Shown piece by piece: positions 48,060-58,231 of a stretch of DNA of 64,000 bases (positions are counted from its first letter, which is position 1; the number at the start of each line of letters is the position of its first letter). A program made the translations under genes and the position numbers. The stretch covers positions 2,972,501 to 3,036,500 of the forward strand of contig NZ_CP015423.1 of NCBI RefSeq assembly GCF_001719045.1, read 5' to 3'. A model generated the notes under the pieces. The model worked only from the letters and a program-made list of their open reading frames with translations, was not told the DNA's origin and searched no databases. This stretch comes from Paenibacillus polymyxa. GTDB lineage: Bacteria; Bacillota; Bacilli; Paenibacillales; Paenibacillaceae.

Positions 48060-49130
48060 ATGATGAATAGGCATATTTTTCGTACAGGATGGAAAAAAGG
48101 GACGATGCTCGCATTAACCTTGACTTTTGGACTCGCTGTGGCGGGTTGCGGAACAGCTACAACATCCAAGGATGAGGCACAAACTACTGGATCAGCAGGA
48201 CAAGCGGAGGCGGCATCCACCGATCAGAAGTTGGTGGTCTACAGCGCAGGCCCGGATGGACTGGCGAAAAAGCTGGTAGCAGGGTATGAGGCGCAGAGCG
48301 GAGTTAAGGTAGAGTTGTTCCAGGGAACGACAGGAAAAATTTTGGCCCGTATGGAAGCCGAGAAGACGAATCCGGTAGCGGACGTGGTTGTGCTGGCATC
48401 GCTTCCGTCTGTACAAGGCTTGAAAAAGGAAGGACTCACGCTGCCTTACCCGGATGCCAAGAACGCAGACAAGCTAAATCCAGACTGGTCCGATAAGGAA
48501 GGCAACTACTTCAGTACCAGTGCTTCTGCTCTGGGTATTGCGTATAACACGAAGCTGGTGAAAACACCACCAACTTCATGGGCTGATTTGGCGAAGCCTG
48601 AGTACAAGGATCAGGTTAATATTCCCGATCCATCCCTGTCCGGCTCAGCGTTGGATTTTATGACAGGCTATCTGAGCGCCAAGGGCGATGGAGGCTGGAC
48701 GTTGTTCGAGCAGTACAAGGCTAACGGTGTTGCTATGGCTGGTGCCAATCAGGAAGCGCTGGACCCCGTGATTACCGGAGCTAAAGGTGTAGTCGTCGCT
48801 GCGGTCGATTACATGACCTACAAGGCTAAAGCCAAAGGTGAGCCGATTGATATCGTCTATCCGACAGAGGGAACAGTCATCAGCCCACGTCCTGCCGCAA
48901 TTCTCAAGTCAACGCAGCATGAGCAGAATGCCAAGGCATTTATTGATTATCTGTTGTCGGAAGAGGCACAGAAACTAGTAGCAGATGCCTCCTTACTCCC
49001 GGGCCGCACGGATGTCAAAGCCGACAAGCGTGCCAACCTGGACGAGATTCCATTGTTGAAGACCAATTGGGAATGGATGGGCGAGCATGGATCAGACGTG
49101 ACGGAGAAGTTCACGCAAATGTTCAAGTAA
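48060..49130 (+). CDS. ABC importer substrate-binding lipoprotein
   Basis: A 356-residue solute-binding protein of the ferric iron/2-aminoethylphosphonate group. The signal peptide ends in the lipobox LAVAGC, with the lipidated Cys near residue 30. The mature domain starts KLVVYSAGPDGLAKKL and contains ELFQGTTGKILARM and the C-terminal DYLLSEEAQKLVA, typical of this fold. AAAAGGGG lies 8 nt before the first ATG. Twenty bp separate it from the ATPase gene. The substrate, iron(III) or a phosphonate, cannot be decided from sequence. Confidence 0.92.
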   Translation: MMNRHIFRTGWKKGTMLALTLTFGLAVAGCGTATTSKDEAQTTGSAGQAEAASTDQKLVVYSAGPDGLAKKLVAGYEAQSGVKVELFQGTTGKILARMEAEKTNPVADVVVLASLPSVQGLKKEGLTLPYPDAKNADKLNPDWSDKEGNYFSTSASALGIAYNTKLVKTPPTSWADLAKPEYKDQVNIPDPSLSGSALDFMTGYLSAKGDGGWTLFEQYKANGVAMAGANQEALDPVITGAKGVVVAAVDYMTYKAKAKGEPIDIVYPTEGTVISPRPAAILKSTQHEQNAKAFIDYLLSEEAQKLVADASLLPGRTDVKADKRANLDEIPLLKTNWEWMGEHGSDVTEKFTQMFK

Positions 49131-49134
49131 GCCG

Positions 49135-50805
49135 ATGGGAGGCTTATCCGTTAAACACATCAGAGCGTGGTGTCTGACGCTGGCTCTAATCGCGCTTCTT
49201 TTCCTGATTGTGATGCCGTTGCTGCAAATCTTTATCCAAAGTGTATATGTTGATGAAAAATTTCAATGGGATGCGCCTTTTCGAACGTTAGCTGCTTCAC
49301 CATTTGCAGGCGTGCTATTCAGTTCAATTTGGCTAGGCATCTGTGTGATTGCAGGAACGACGGTACTTGCACTTCCGCTAGCCTGGATCATGTCCAACAC
49401 TCGTCTTGCACACTGGCGCTGGTTGGATGTCGTGTTGCTGATTCCGTTTATGACCCCGCCCTATATCGGGTCCATGGGCTGGATTTTGTTTATGCAAAAA
49501 AACGGATATCTGGAGCAATTGTTCCCGAACCTGCATTTCTTAACGCCGTCCTTCTTTAGTCTTGGTGGCATGGTGATGATTATGAGTCTGCATCTGTTTC
49601 CATTCCTGTATCTGCTGCTGCGCGGGGCGCTGGTGAGGATTGGCGGGAGCCTGGAAGAGGCGGGAGCCGTAATGGGCGGCGGCTTTCTGTACAGGTTCCG
49701 TCGAATCATTTTACCGCTACTGCTATCAGCTTACGGAATGGGCGCGTTGCTCATTTTCGTTAAAACGATTGCCGAGTTTGGTACCCCCGCTACCTTTGGG
49801 CGACGTATCGGGTATGAGGTCATGACTTCGGAAATCCACAAGTATATTTCCAGTTGGCCTATAGACTTTGGCAAAGCGACGTCAATGGCCTCGGTGCTGT
49901 TAACCGCCTGCCTGCTCATGTGGTATGCGCAGTCGGTGATCAACCGAAAGTTTACGTACAGGCTGGTAGGTGGTAAAGGTTCGCGTCCGTCCCGTCTCCG
50001 TATATCCGGCTGGACTACGGGGCTGAGTGTTGCATTCATTCTATTGTTGCTCATTGCGTCCATTGGCATTCCTTATTTTTCAATTCTTTCAGCCTCGACG
50101 ATGAAGCTGAGGGGAATGGGCCTTGCCTGGGATAATTTGACGCTCGACTCTTACAAGGAACTGCTGTCTTGGGGATCAGAGAGCATGGAGGCGCTCCTGA
50201 ACAGCGTATTTCTCTCTTTGGGCGCTTCGACGCTTGCTGTGGTGCTGGGCACTTGGTTTGCGCTTGTCATTGGCGGCTCACGCACGAGAATCCAACGGAC
50301 AGTTGATGCATTCAGCTTGCTTCCGAATACGGTTCCGGGAATTGTTATGGTGGTCGGCCTGATTTTGTGGTGGAACTCGCCGTGGATGCCGATCCCTTTG
50401 TATAACACATACGGCATGGTCATTCTGACGTATGTTATCTTGTTTGTTCCTTATACGGTGCAGTATGTCAAAAGCGCCTTTACACAGGTGGACACGGGGC
50501 TTTTTCAGGCGGGGCAGGTATTTGGCGGTCGACCGTCTTACATATTCCGCCGGATTGTACTGCCGCTGATTGTACCGGGAATGCTCGCTGGTTGGATGAT
50601 GACATTTACGATCGCTTCACGCGAGCTGGTAGGATCGTTGCTGATTTTGCCGCCATCCGTTCAGACGTCTGCAACCTACATATTTGCACAATTTGAGCAG
50701 GGACAGGTGTCACTTGGGATGGCGATGGCCGTCATATCGGTCGGAATGACCACACTGCTGCTGATCTTAATCGAAAGCTTAAACTCGCAAAGAAAGTGGA
50801 AATGA
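49135..50805 (+). CDS. ABC importer permease with two fused transmembrane domains
   Basis: A 556-residue membrane protein with two homologous halves, each with an EAA loop contacting the ATPase (AGAVMGGGFLYRFRRIILPL and AGQVFGGRPSYIFRRIVLPL). About 12 transmembrane helices are visible. This is the FbpB/PhnV-like fused permease architecture. It starts 4 nt after the binding-protein gene and probably depends on translational coupling, since no strong ribosome binding site precedes the ATG. It overlaps the following hydrolase gene by 4 nt. Confidence 0.92.
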   Translation: MGGLSVKHIRAWCLTLALIALLFLIVMPLLQIFIQSVYVDEKFQWDAPFRTLAASPFAGVLFSSIWLGICVIAGTTVLALPLAWIMSNTRLAHWRWLDVVLLIPFMTPPYIGSMGWILFMQKNGYLEQLFPNLHFLTPSFFSLGGMVMIMSLHLFPFLYLLLRGALVRIGGSLEEAGAVMGGGFLYRFRRIILPLLLSAYGMGALLIFVKTIAEFGTPATFGRRIGYEVMTSEIHKYISSWPIDFGKATSMASVLLTACLLMWYAQSVINRKFTYRLVGGKGSRPSRLRISGWTTGLSVAFILLLLIASIGIPYFSILSASTMKLRGMGLAWDNLTLDSYKELLSWGSESMEALLNSVFLSLGASTLAVVLGTWFALVIGGSRTRIQRTVDAFSLLPNTVPGIVMVVGLILWWNSPWMPIPLYNTYGMVILTYVILFVPYTVQYVKSAFTQVDTGLFQAGQVFGGRPSYIFRRIVLPLIVPGMLAGWMMTFTIASRELVGSLLILPPSVQTSATYIFAQFEQGQVSLGMAMAVISVGMTTLLLILIESLNSQRKWK

Positions 50806-52187
50806 TCATGACCAAGCTTAGGATTTGGGGAGGAGCGGGCGAACATGGCCGCTCCTGCTATGTTTTTGAAGGAACGCAGCATCGCGTCATGCTGGATTGT
50901 GGCGTGAAAAAGGAAGGAACCGGACAATATCCGGTTTTTCCGCTGCAAAATGCGGAGAGACTGACTACTGTATTGCTGTCTCATGCACATGAAGATCATT
51001 CCATGGCGCTCCCCTTACTGTACAAGTATGGATACCGGGGAGTGGTCTGGACGACCAAGGCCACCGCTGAGCAGTTAGGCTCCTATTTTCGCTCCTGGCA
51101 TACTTATGTTGAATCGAGAGGAGCCGACTTGCCATACGACGAACAGGATATCCAATCCATTGCTTATCGCTATCTAGAAGATGAAGCGCCAGCAGGAGAA
51201 TGGCTTGAGGCTTGTCCGGGTGTGAGAATCATGTGGGGACGCAGTGGACATTTGGCTGGTGCAGTGTGGTATGTGGTAGAAATGGAAGGGAAGCGGTTGT
51301 TTTTTTCTGGAGATTACAGCCGCGAATCTGAACTTCTTGCTGCCGATGCGCCAGACTTGGGTGTTGGGGAGGGGCTGCATGACTTACCTGAATGGAAGTC
51401 AGAGCCCAATCTAGCGGACATATCCATTATGGACAATGCCTATGGCATGGATATAGACCCGCAGCCTGTTAAGCTGGAGCGGCTGAGGGTCGAGATGGAG
51501 CGGATATTATGGTCTGGAGGTCATGTGTTGTTGCCGGTGCCTGCCTTTGGTAGAGGACAGGACATGATCGTATGGGCTAGCGAGCAATTCCCTGAACAGG
51601 CAATGATTGTAGAGCACGACATATGGCAGGGATTGAAACAGTTAAACCGCTGGAAAGAATGGCTGCGTCCAGAAGCCCCGGCGCGAATAAAACATGTGCT
51701 AAACAGTGACAGGGTCTTCGTGCCTCGTGATGCTGCGGAACGAGTGAGTCTGCTGGAACAGAACCCAACGGTTATTATCATAACAAGAGACGGCATGATG
51801 GATTCCCCACAGGCGCGTTGGTACTATCAGTATCTTTCGGATAACCGCAACATGGGGGAGGGTGAAGATAGCGGAGAAAGCATTAGCAACAGTGTTATAT
51901 TGACCGGGCATGCTCCACAGGGTTCTTTTGGCAAACATCTGTTGGAACGTGCGGATGAAAATGACAGCTGTGTAGCTCGGCATTTGATTTATAAGGTGCA
52001 TCAGGGACTATCAGATGTGCGGCAAATGCTGAAGGAGCTGCCTAGCAAACAGGTTGTACTCGTTCATGCGCCAAAGCTGCAGACCGACCTGGTACGAGAT
52101 GAGTTGATAAGAGAAGGAAATAGTGGATGTGAAGGTCCTGCCAGAAAAGTTCACTCTCTGGAGCCGGGCGCTACACTAGAGGTTTAG
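50802..52187 (+). CDS. Beta-CASP family metallo-beta-lactamase-fold hydrolase
   Basis: A 461-residue MBL-fold protein. The metal motif is HAHEDH (61-66), followed by GRSGHLAGAV and FFSGDYS. The C-terminal region contains the beta-CASP His motif (ILTGHAPQGSFG) and VVLVHAP. Beta-CASP members cleave nucleic acids (RNase J, CPSF-73), so a nuclease is the formal expectation. It overlaps the permease stop codon (ATGA), so it is translated with the importer. An in-frame ATG at 50808 is an alternative. The function in an importer operon is unclear; family and location are solid. Confidence 0.85.
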   Translation: MIMTKLRIWGGAGEHGRSCYVFEGTQHRVMLDCGVKKEGTGQYPVFPLQNAERLTTVLLSHAHEDHSMALPLLYKYGYRGVVWTTKATAEQLGSYFRSWHTYVESRGADLPYDEQDIQSIAYRYLEDEAPAGEWLEACPGVRIMWGRSGHLAGAVWYVVEMEGKRLFFSGDYSRESELLAADAPDLGVGEGLHDLPEWKSEPNLADISIMDNAYGMDIDPQPVKLERLRVEMERILWSGGHVLLPVPAFGRGQDMIVWASEQFPEQAMIVEHDIWQGLKQLNRWKEWLRPEAPARIKHVLNSDRVFVPRDAAERVSLLEQNPTVIIITRDGMMDSPQARWYYQYLSDNRNMGEGEDSGESISNSVILTGHAPQGSFGKHLLERADENDSCVARHLIYKVHQGLSDVRQMLKELPSKQVVLVHAPKLQTDLVRDELIREGNSGCEGPARKVHSLEPGATLEV

Positions 52188-52201
52188 CATCACAATATCA
52201 T

Positions 52202-53362
52202 TCACTTTGTGCCCTCCTGCATCAATCGGAAGGCATCGACTTCTCCAAGTTTGGTCGAGATAGAGCTCCGTCCGGCGCTTTTACGCAGACGGAGCGGTGT
52301 GGCGGTACGCTTAAGCAACGCCTTGATTTCTCCAGGCCCCAGTTCCGGCCTCAGTGAAAGGAGAAGTGCGATGCTTCCGGTCACATGGGAAGTAGCCATA
52401 GAGGTACCGCTCATTTCGTGATGCTTGCCGTGGATCCAGGAGGATGTGATCTTTTCGCCAGGTGCGTACACGTCTACAAATTGCCCCCGGTTGCTGAAAG
52501 GCGCGATGCGTCTGTATTTGTCGGTAGCCCCCACTGAAATCGTCTGGGAATAGCGGGCTGGATAGTCAATACTTCGGCGCTTGCCCTCATTTCCCGAGGA
52601 CGCTACAATCACAATGCCGTTATGATATGCTTTATTCACCATATCAAGTAGTGCCTTGCTGCGCGACTTCATACCAAAGCTCATATTGATGATATCGACA
52701 CGATTTAATACACACCAGTCGATACCAAGGATGATATCGGAGACGTAGGCGGCTCCATTATGATCAAATGCTTTTACGGGATGAATTAAAGCCCGTGGTG
52801 CTACGCCGACCATACCTTCGTCATAGTTGGACGCCGCGATAGTTCCAGCAATATGAGTACCATGGCCGTTATCGTCATAGGGTAGCATGGTTCGGTTAAG
52901 CAAATTAATACCTCTGGCGAGAGAATGACGAAGATCAGGATGTTGAAAATCCGCTCCTGTGTCGATCACACCGATTCTGACCCGATGCCCTGTCGAGGAA
53001 GGCCAAGCCTTGTATGCACGTACCTGTTTGACTCCCCATGGCATGGAAAGGTTCTTTTCTGCTTTTGGTATATGAGCAGTTTCAGCGTGGACCTTCATGC
53101 GGGTATCTTCTTCAACGGTGACACCGTTGTGATATTTGCCCAGCCTGTCTCCCCCTGAAAGCGGAGCGATTAAAGCACGGATTAGTCGGGCCGGTTGTAC
53201 TTGCCGTAATCCCGCAAGCTCGGGTTTCAGCTTCCTGAGATAGGACAGGCATTCCCGGTATTGGTGAGGCTTATCGAACGTGATGATCTGTTTGTTCCGT
53301 CCACTGCCGGACGGCTCCGAAATACCCTCATGCAGACGCTGCAAAAAATCCGGATAGTCCAT
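52202..53362 (-). CDS. Subtilisin-like serine peptidase (S8)
   Basis: A 386-residue protease with the complete triad: Asp134 (GVIDTGADF), His167 (NGHGTHIAGT) and Ser321 (SGTSMATSHVTG), and oxyanion Asn257 (ASSGNEG). The first 105 residues are an N-terminal extension resembling a propeptide. No signal peptide is seen, so it may be intracellular or use another route. ATG at 53362 is chosen because GGAGGGGG lies 10 nt upstream; the open frame extends further but without a ribosome binding site or signal sequence. Confidence 0.9.
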   Translation of the reverse strand: MDYPDFLQRLHEGISEPSGSGRNKQIITFDKPHQYRECLSYLRKLKPELAGLRQVQPARLIRALIAPLSGGDRLGKYHNGVTVEEDTRMKVHAETAHIPKAEKNLSMPWGVKQVRAYKAWPSSTGHRVRIGVIDTGADFQHPDLRHSLARGINLLNRTMLPYDDNGHGTHIAGTIAASNYDEGMVGVAPRALIHPVKAFDHNGAAYVSDIILGIDWCVLNRVDIINMSFGMKSRSKALLDMVNKAYHNGIVIVASSGNEGKRRSIDYPARYSQTISVGATDKYRRIAPFSNRGQFVDVYAPGEKITSSWIHGKHHEMSGTSMATSHVTGSIALLLSLRPELGPGEIKALLKRTATPLRLRKSAGRSSISTKLGEVDAFRLMQEGTK

Positions 53363-53766
53363 TTGAGACGGTCCCCCTCCGATGAGCCATGCTGAGGTAT
53401 TGTATGAGCAAGCGTCAACTGCGGCATGGGAAACCTGCCCCTTTTTTATGGAAATAGGCCTGCTTGTCGTGTCAAAGTGGCCGTGGACACATACGATACA
53501 TGGAGGGCATAAGCTCTTGTGCAACAACTTTGGGGGGTTCTCCCGGAGCGGGTACAGTCGAAGACGGGGGGGACCCCGTCTTTTTATGTATGCCGTCTTG
53601 TTTAGAGGGATATTACTGGAAATTATGACGATACCCATCTTTAACTTGCAATTTGCTTCCAAATAGGTTTTACTTAGTTTTGATAATGGATATGTTAGTA
53701 TTGCATGTATCGTGTATGCTCTGAAACATGTTCTTGTGAATTACGTGTGAGAGGAAGTGTCCCTAG
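53363..53766. other. Gap upstream of rpoE
   Basis: About 400 bp between the subtilase start and rpoE without a convincing gene. It contains one hairpin, GACGGGG (53563-53569) with CCCCGTC (53574-53580), followed by TTTTTA on the + strand, a candidate terminator of an unidentified + strand transcript. The rpoE promoter must lie in the last part. Confidence 0.5.
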
Positions 53767-54318
53767 GTGAGTACCCCACTCAACTTGAAGATTGACCCGG
53801 AGAAAGTCCACGAGACTCCAATGGTGGATTTGGCATTTATGGTATTGAAAGCAGCCAATACTCCGTATTATTACCGTGACCTGATGAAGGAAGTCGCCAA
53901 ATTGCGTGGCTTTTCCGACGAAGAAATTAATGACGTTATTGCTCAGCTATATACTGAAATCAACATTGACGGGCGTTTTGCCTGTGTCGGTACGAATCTG
54001 TGGGGCTTGAAACGTTGGTATCCGGTAGATAAATCCGAAGATGCCCTGACAGGCGCCAAGCGTCCTCGTATTATTAACGACGAAGACGATGACGACGAAG
54101 ATGACTATCATGAGGAAGAAGAAACATACAACTCTGATGACGACTTCGATGCAGATAGCGAAGACGAGGATGGCGAAGATGAGCTGTTCGACGGAGAAGA
54201 AGATGATGATGATAGTGATGAAGACGTAGTTATAGACGATGAAGACCTCAGTGATGAGGAAGATTCAGAAGATGAAAACGACGATGAGTCGACGGAAGAC
54301 GACGATTCGCTTCGTTAG
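53767..54318 (+). CDS. rpoE: RNA polymerase delta subunit
   Basis: Gram-positive RNA polymerase accessory subunit that increases recycling and specificity. The 183-residue product has an N-terminal globular domain (about 1-95, with DLAFMVLKAANTPYYYRDLM and RFACVGTNLWGLKRWYPV) and a C-terminal tail of about 85 residues that is almost all Asp and Glu. GTG at 53767 is the start, with GAGAGGAAG about 10 nt upstream. It precedes pyrG, as in B. subtilis. Confidence 0.97.
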   Translation: MSTPLNLKIDPEKVHETPMVDLAFMVLKAANTPYYYRDLMKEVAKLRGFSDEEINDVIAQLYTEINIDGRFACVGTNLWGLKRWYPVDKSEDALTGAKRPRIINDEDDDDEDDYHEEEETYNSDDDFDADSEDEDGEDELFDGEEDDDDSDEDVVIDDEDLSDEEDSEDENDDESTEDDDSLR

Positions 54319-54328
54319 GAACAGGCTG

Positions 54329-54357
54329 CAAGGGGAGATGCGTTCTCCCCTTTTTCA
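54329..54357 (+). terminator. rpoE terminator
   Basis: AAGGGGAG pairs with CTCCCCTT with a 7-nt loop, then TTTC. Confidence 0.85.
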
Positions 54358-54500
54358 TGACCGTTTTCTTGAAAACCTCTTCTGATTTAAAGCTTTCAGG
54401 TGGATTCTCTCCAATCTGGTTCAATGGACAAATTAACACGGATAACTTCCTTGACAGCGGATTGGACACGGGGTAAACTATTGCTTGGGCTTATGATTGA

Positions 54501-54560
54501 TTCACTTATATGTTTGCTTTTTGTATAAAAGTGCCCCGTACTACGGGAGTGCTTTTTTGT
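54501..54560 (+). promoter_or_regulatory. Candidate pyrG promoter and leader attenuator
   Basis: TTCACT (54501-54506), 17 bp and TATAAA (54524-54529) form a possible promoter. Immediately behind it, GTGCCCCGTA (54531-54540) can fold with TACGGGAGTGC (54542-54552, one bulged A), followed by TTTTTTG, an intrinsic terminator about 160 bp before pyrG. In Bacillus pyrG is controlled by CTP-sensitive transcription slippage that decides on such a leader terminator. The layout is alike, but the first transcribed bases here are not an obvious GGGC. The rest of the 402-bp gap shows no gene. Confidence 0.55.
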
Positions 54561-54717
54561 TTTTTATAGGGGTGTTTTCACTCATGAAAGAGGGCTAAGG
54601 GCGGCGGGCATGGAAAATGATTCCGCTGCCTTCTTCATGGATGATAATCCGTGCAAACGGGTTACGATAACATCATAATGTCGCCTGAATTTTGCATCTT
54701 ATCTAGGAGGGTTTTGA

Positions 54718-56322
<1,605 letters not shown>

Positions 56323-56336
56323 TGCTATGGCTTGTA

Positions 56337-56363
56337 AGACCTCCTCAGGGAGGTCTTTTTTTA
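56337..56363 (+). terminator. pyrG terminator
   Basis: AAGACCTCC / GGAGGTCTT with loop TCAG and a run of seven T. Confidence 0.93.
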
Positions 56364-56411
56364 TCCCATGCTTCCTGATTATGAAAGAATATTCCACAAT
56401 TATGTATAAGA

Positions 56412-56439
56412 GCAGGATTTTCTTTTTGCAGGAGCGAAT
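56412..56439 (+). promoter_or_regulatory. SigH-type promoter of spo0F
   Basis: GCAGGATTT (56412-56420) fits the SigH -35 consensus RnAGGAwWW, and AGCGAAT (56433-56439), 12 bp further, fits the -10 RnnGAAT. B. subtilis spo0F is known to use SigH. No clear Spo0A box was seen nearby. Confidence 0.65.
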
Positions 56440-56535
56440 ATAGTTTTAGGTATGGGACGGATATTGTACGTCATCGGACGCTGTTATGGCAATAGCTGCA
56501 TGATCCTCGTTTTAAGATCTTAGGAGGTTAAAACA

Positions 56536-56904
56536 TTGGAAAAGAAGAAAGTATTAATCGTCGATGACCAGAATGGAATACGGATTTTATTGATGGAAGT
56601 GTTCGGAAGTGAGGGTTATGAGACCTTTCAGGCGGCGAACGGGAAAATTGCACTTGAAATTGTTGAGAAGGAACCACCTGATCTGGTTCTGCTCGATATG
56701 AAAATTCCAGGTATGGACGGACTCGAAATTCTGAAGCATCTAAAAACCATGAATCCTGATATCAAGGTTATTATGATGACAGCATATGGAGAACTGGACA
56801 TGATTAAAGAGGCAACGGAGCTAGGTGCGCTAATGCATTTTACCAAGCCCTTTGATATTGACGAAATGCGGATCGCTGTGAACAAGCAACTCAGAGGTGA
56901 TTAG
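56536..56904 (+). CDS. spo0F: Sporulation phosphorelay response regulator Spo0F
   Basis: Single-domain response regulator of 122 residues that relays phosphate from sensor kinases to Spo0B in the initiation of sporulation. It is a bare receiver domain with Asp10, Asp11, phosphoacceptor Asp54 ([11 protein letters not shown]), Thr82 and Lys104 in the same positions as B. subtilis Spo0F, and His101 is kept. There is no output domain. Start is TTG at 56536, with AGGAGG 8-9 nt upstream. It lies between pyrG and fbaA as in B. subtilis. Confidence 0.96.
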   Translation: MEKKKVLIVDDQNGIRILLMEVFGSEGYETFQAANGKIALEIVEKEPPDLVLLDMKIPGMDGLEILKHLKTMNPDIKVIMMTAYGELDMIKEATELGALMHFTKPFDIDEMRIAVNKQLRGD

Positions 56905-56923
56905 GTGAGTCACTATGGTTGAG

Positions 56924-56951
56924 AACTCTGTTAACACAACAGGGTTTTTTG
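56924..56951 (+). terminator. spo0F terminator
   Basis: AACTCTGTT pairs with AACAGGGTT (one G-T pair) around AACAC-type loop, then TTTT. Confidence 0.75.
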
Positions 56952-57150
56952 TTTGTGATTATGGGAAATACTGAAAGTAAATCCTCTCCTTATACAATTC
57001 TATGGAAAAACGGCGTCCTAACGTGATTTTTGTATGTGTTGATATGCAAAAGCTTGTTTAGTATTTAACATGGGTTGTGGTATAATAAGCCCGTATGTGA
57101 TGTCGGCTAAAATATAGACAAACCCAAACACCTTTAGGAGGACTGTAACC

Positions 57151-58005
57151 ATGCCATTGGTATCTATGAAAGACATGTTGAACAAAGCACTCGAAGGAAA
57201 ATATGCAGTAGGTCAATACAACATTAATAACCTGGAGTGGACTCAAGCTATTTTGGGCGCTGCTGAAGAAGAAAAATCCCCAGTAATCTTGGGCGTTTCT
57301 GAAGGCGCAGCACGTCACATGGGCGGATTCTACACTGTTGTTAAAATGGTAGAAGGTCTTATTCATGACATGAAAATCACCGTTCCAGTTGCGATCCATT
57401 TGGACCACGGTTCCAGCTTTGAAAAATGTAAAGAAGCTATCGACGCTGGTTTCACATCCGTTATGATTGACGATTCCCACAGCCCGATCGACACAAACAT
57501 TGCTACAACGAAAAAAGTGGTTGAATATGCTCATTCCAAAGGCGTTTCTGTTGAAGCTGAAGTTGGAATGGTTGGCGGTCAAGAGGATGATGTTGTCGGC
57601 GACGTAATGTACGCTAAGCTGGACGACTGTCTGCGTATCGTTAACGAAACAGGTATCGATACACTGGCACCTGCACTGGGTTCCGTACACGGACCTTACA
57701 AAGGCGAGCCAAACCTCGGATTCAAAGAAATGGAAGAGATCTGCAATGCAATCAAACTTCCACTCGTTCTGCACGGTGGTACTGGTATCCCAACACATGA
57801 CATTAAAAAAGCAATCTCTCTGGGAACTTCCAAAATCAATGTAAACACTGAGAACCAAATCGTATTTGCGAAAGTGGTTCGTGAAGTGCTTGCTGAGAAA
57901 CCGGATGCTTATGACCCACGTACATTCATCGCTCCAGGTCGTGAAGCGATTAAACAAACCGTTATCGGTAAAATTCGTGAGTTCGGTTCCAACAACAAAG
58001 CGTAA
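57151..58005 (+). CDS. fbaA: Class II fructose-bisphosphate aldolase
   Basis: Cleaves fructose 1,6-bisphosphate in glycolysis. The 284-residue product is the full barrel with the zinc and catalytic pair Asp85-His86 (AIHLDHGSS), the ligand loops [10 protein letters not shown] and VLHGGTGIP, and ends [11 protein letters not shown]... as in the family. GGAGG lies about 9 nt before the ATG. It lies in the spo0F-fbaA-murA order typical of Bacilli. A terminator follows within 120 bp. Highly biased, strongly expressed codon use is apparent. Confidence 0.98.
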   Translation: MPLVSMKDMLNKALEGKYAVGQYNINNLEWTQAILGAAEEEKSPVILGVSEGAARHMGGFYTVVKMVEGLIHDMKITVPVAIHLDHGSSFEKCKEAIDAGFTSVMIDDSHSPIDTNIATTKKVVEYAHSKGVSVEAEVGMVGGQEDDVVGDVMYAKLDDCLRIVNETGIDTLAPALGSVHGPYKGEPNLGFKEMEEICNAIKLPLVLHGGTGIPTHDIKKAISLGTSKINVNTENQIVFAKVVREVLAEKPDAYDPRTFIAPGREAIKQTVIGKIREFGSNNKA

Positions 58006-58114
58006 TAATGAATCAAACTGGTCGTGCGTCTGCACAGGCTAGATGTATTTCTTAGTTGTAGCTGTAGTTCTGCTGCACAAAATATTTAAATCTGTACAGT
58101 TGAATAGTTTGGTA

Positions 58115-58152
58115 TGGAAAGCACACCGCTTAGCCGGTGTCTTTCCATTTTC
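58115..58152 (+). terminator. fbaA terminator
   Basis: ATGGAAAG...CACCG pairs with CGGTG...CTTTCCAT (small internal bulge), loop CTTAGC, followed by TTTT. Confidence 0.85.
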
Positions 58153-58231
58153 ACCACTAAAAAAGTTAAAAGTTTATGATTGAGATTATTGTTTGACCGA
58201 CTGCAAAACACGTAGGGGGACCCTCAAGCTT

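Noticed and set aside
57058..58035. A 325-codon frame antisense to fbaA
   Set aside because: Same reason: it is a by-product of strongly biased codons in fbaA, with improbable composition.
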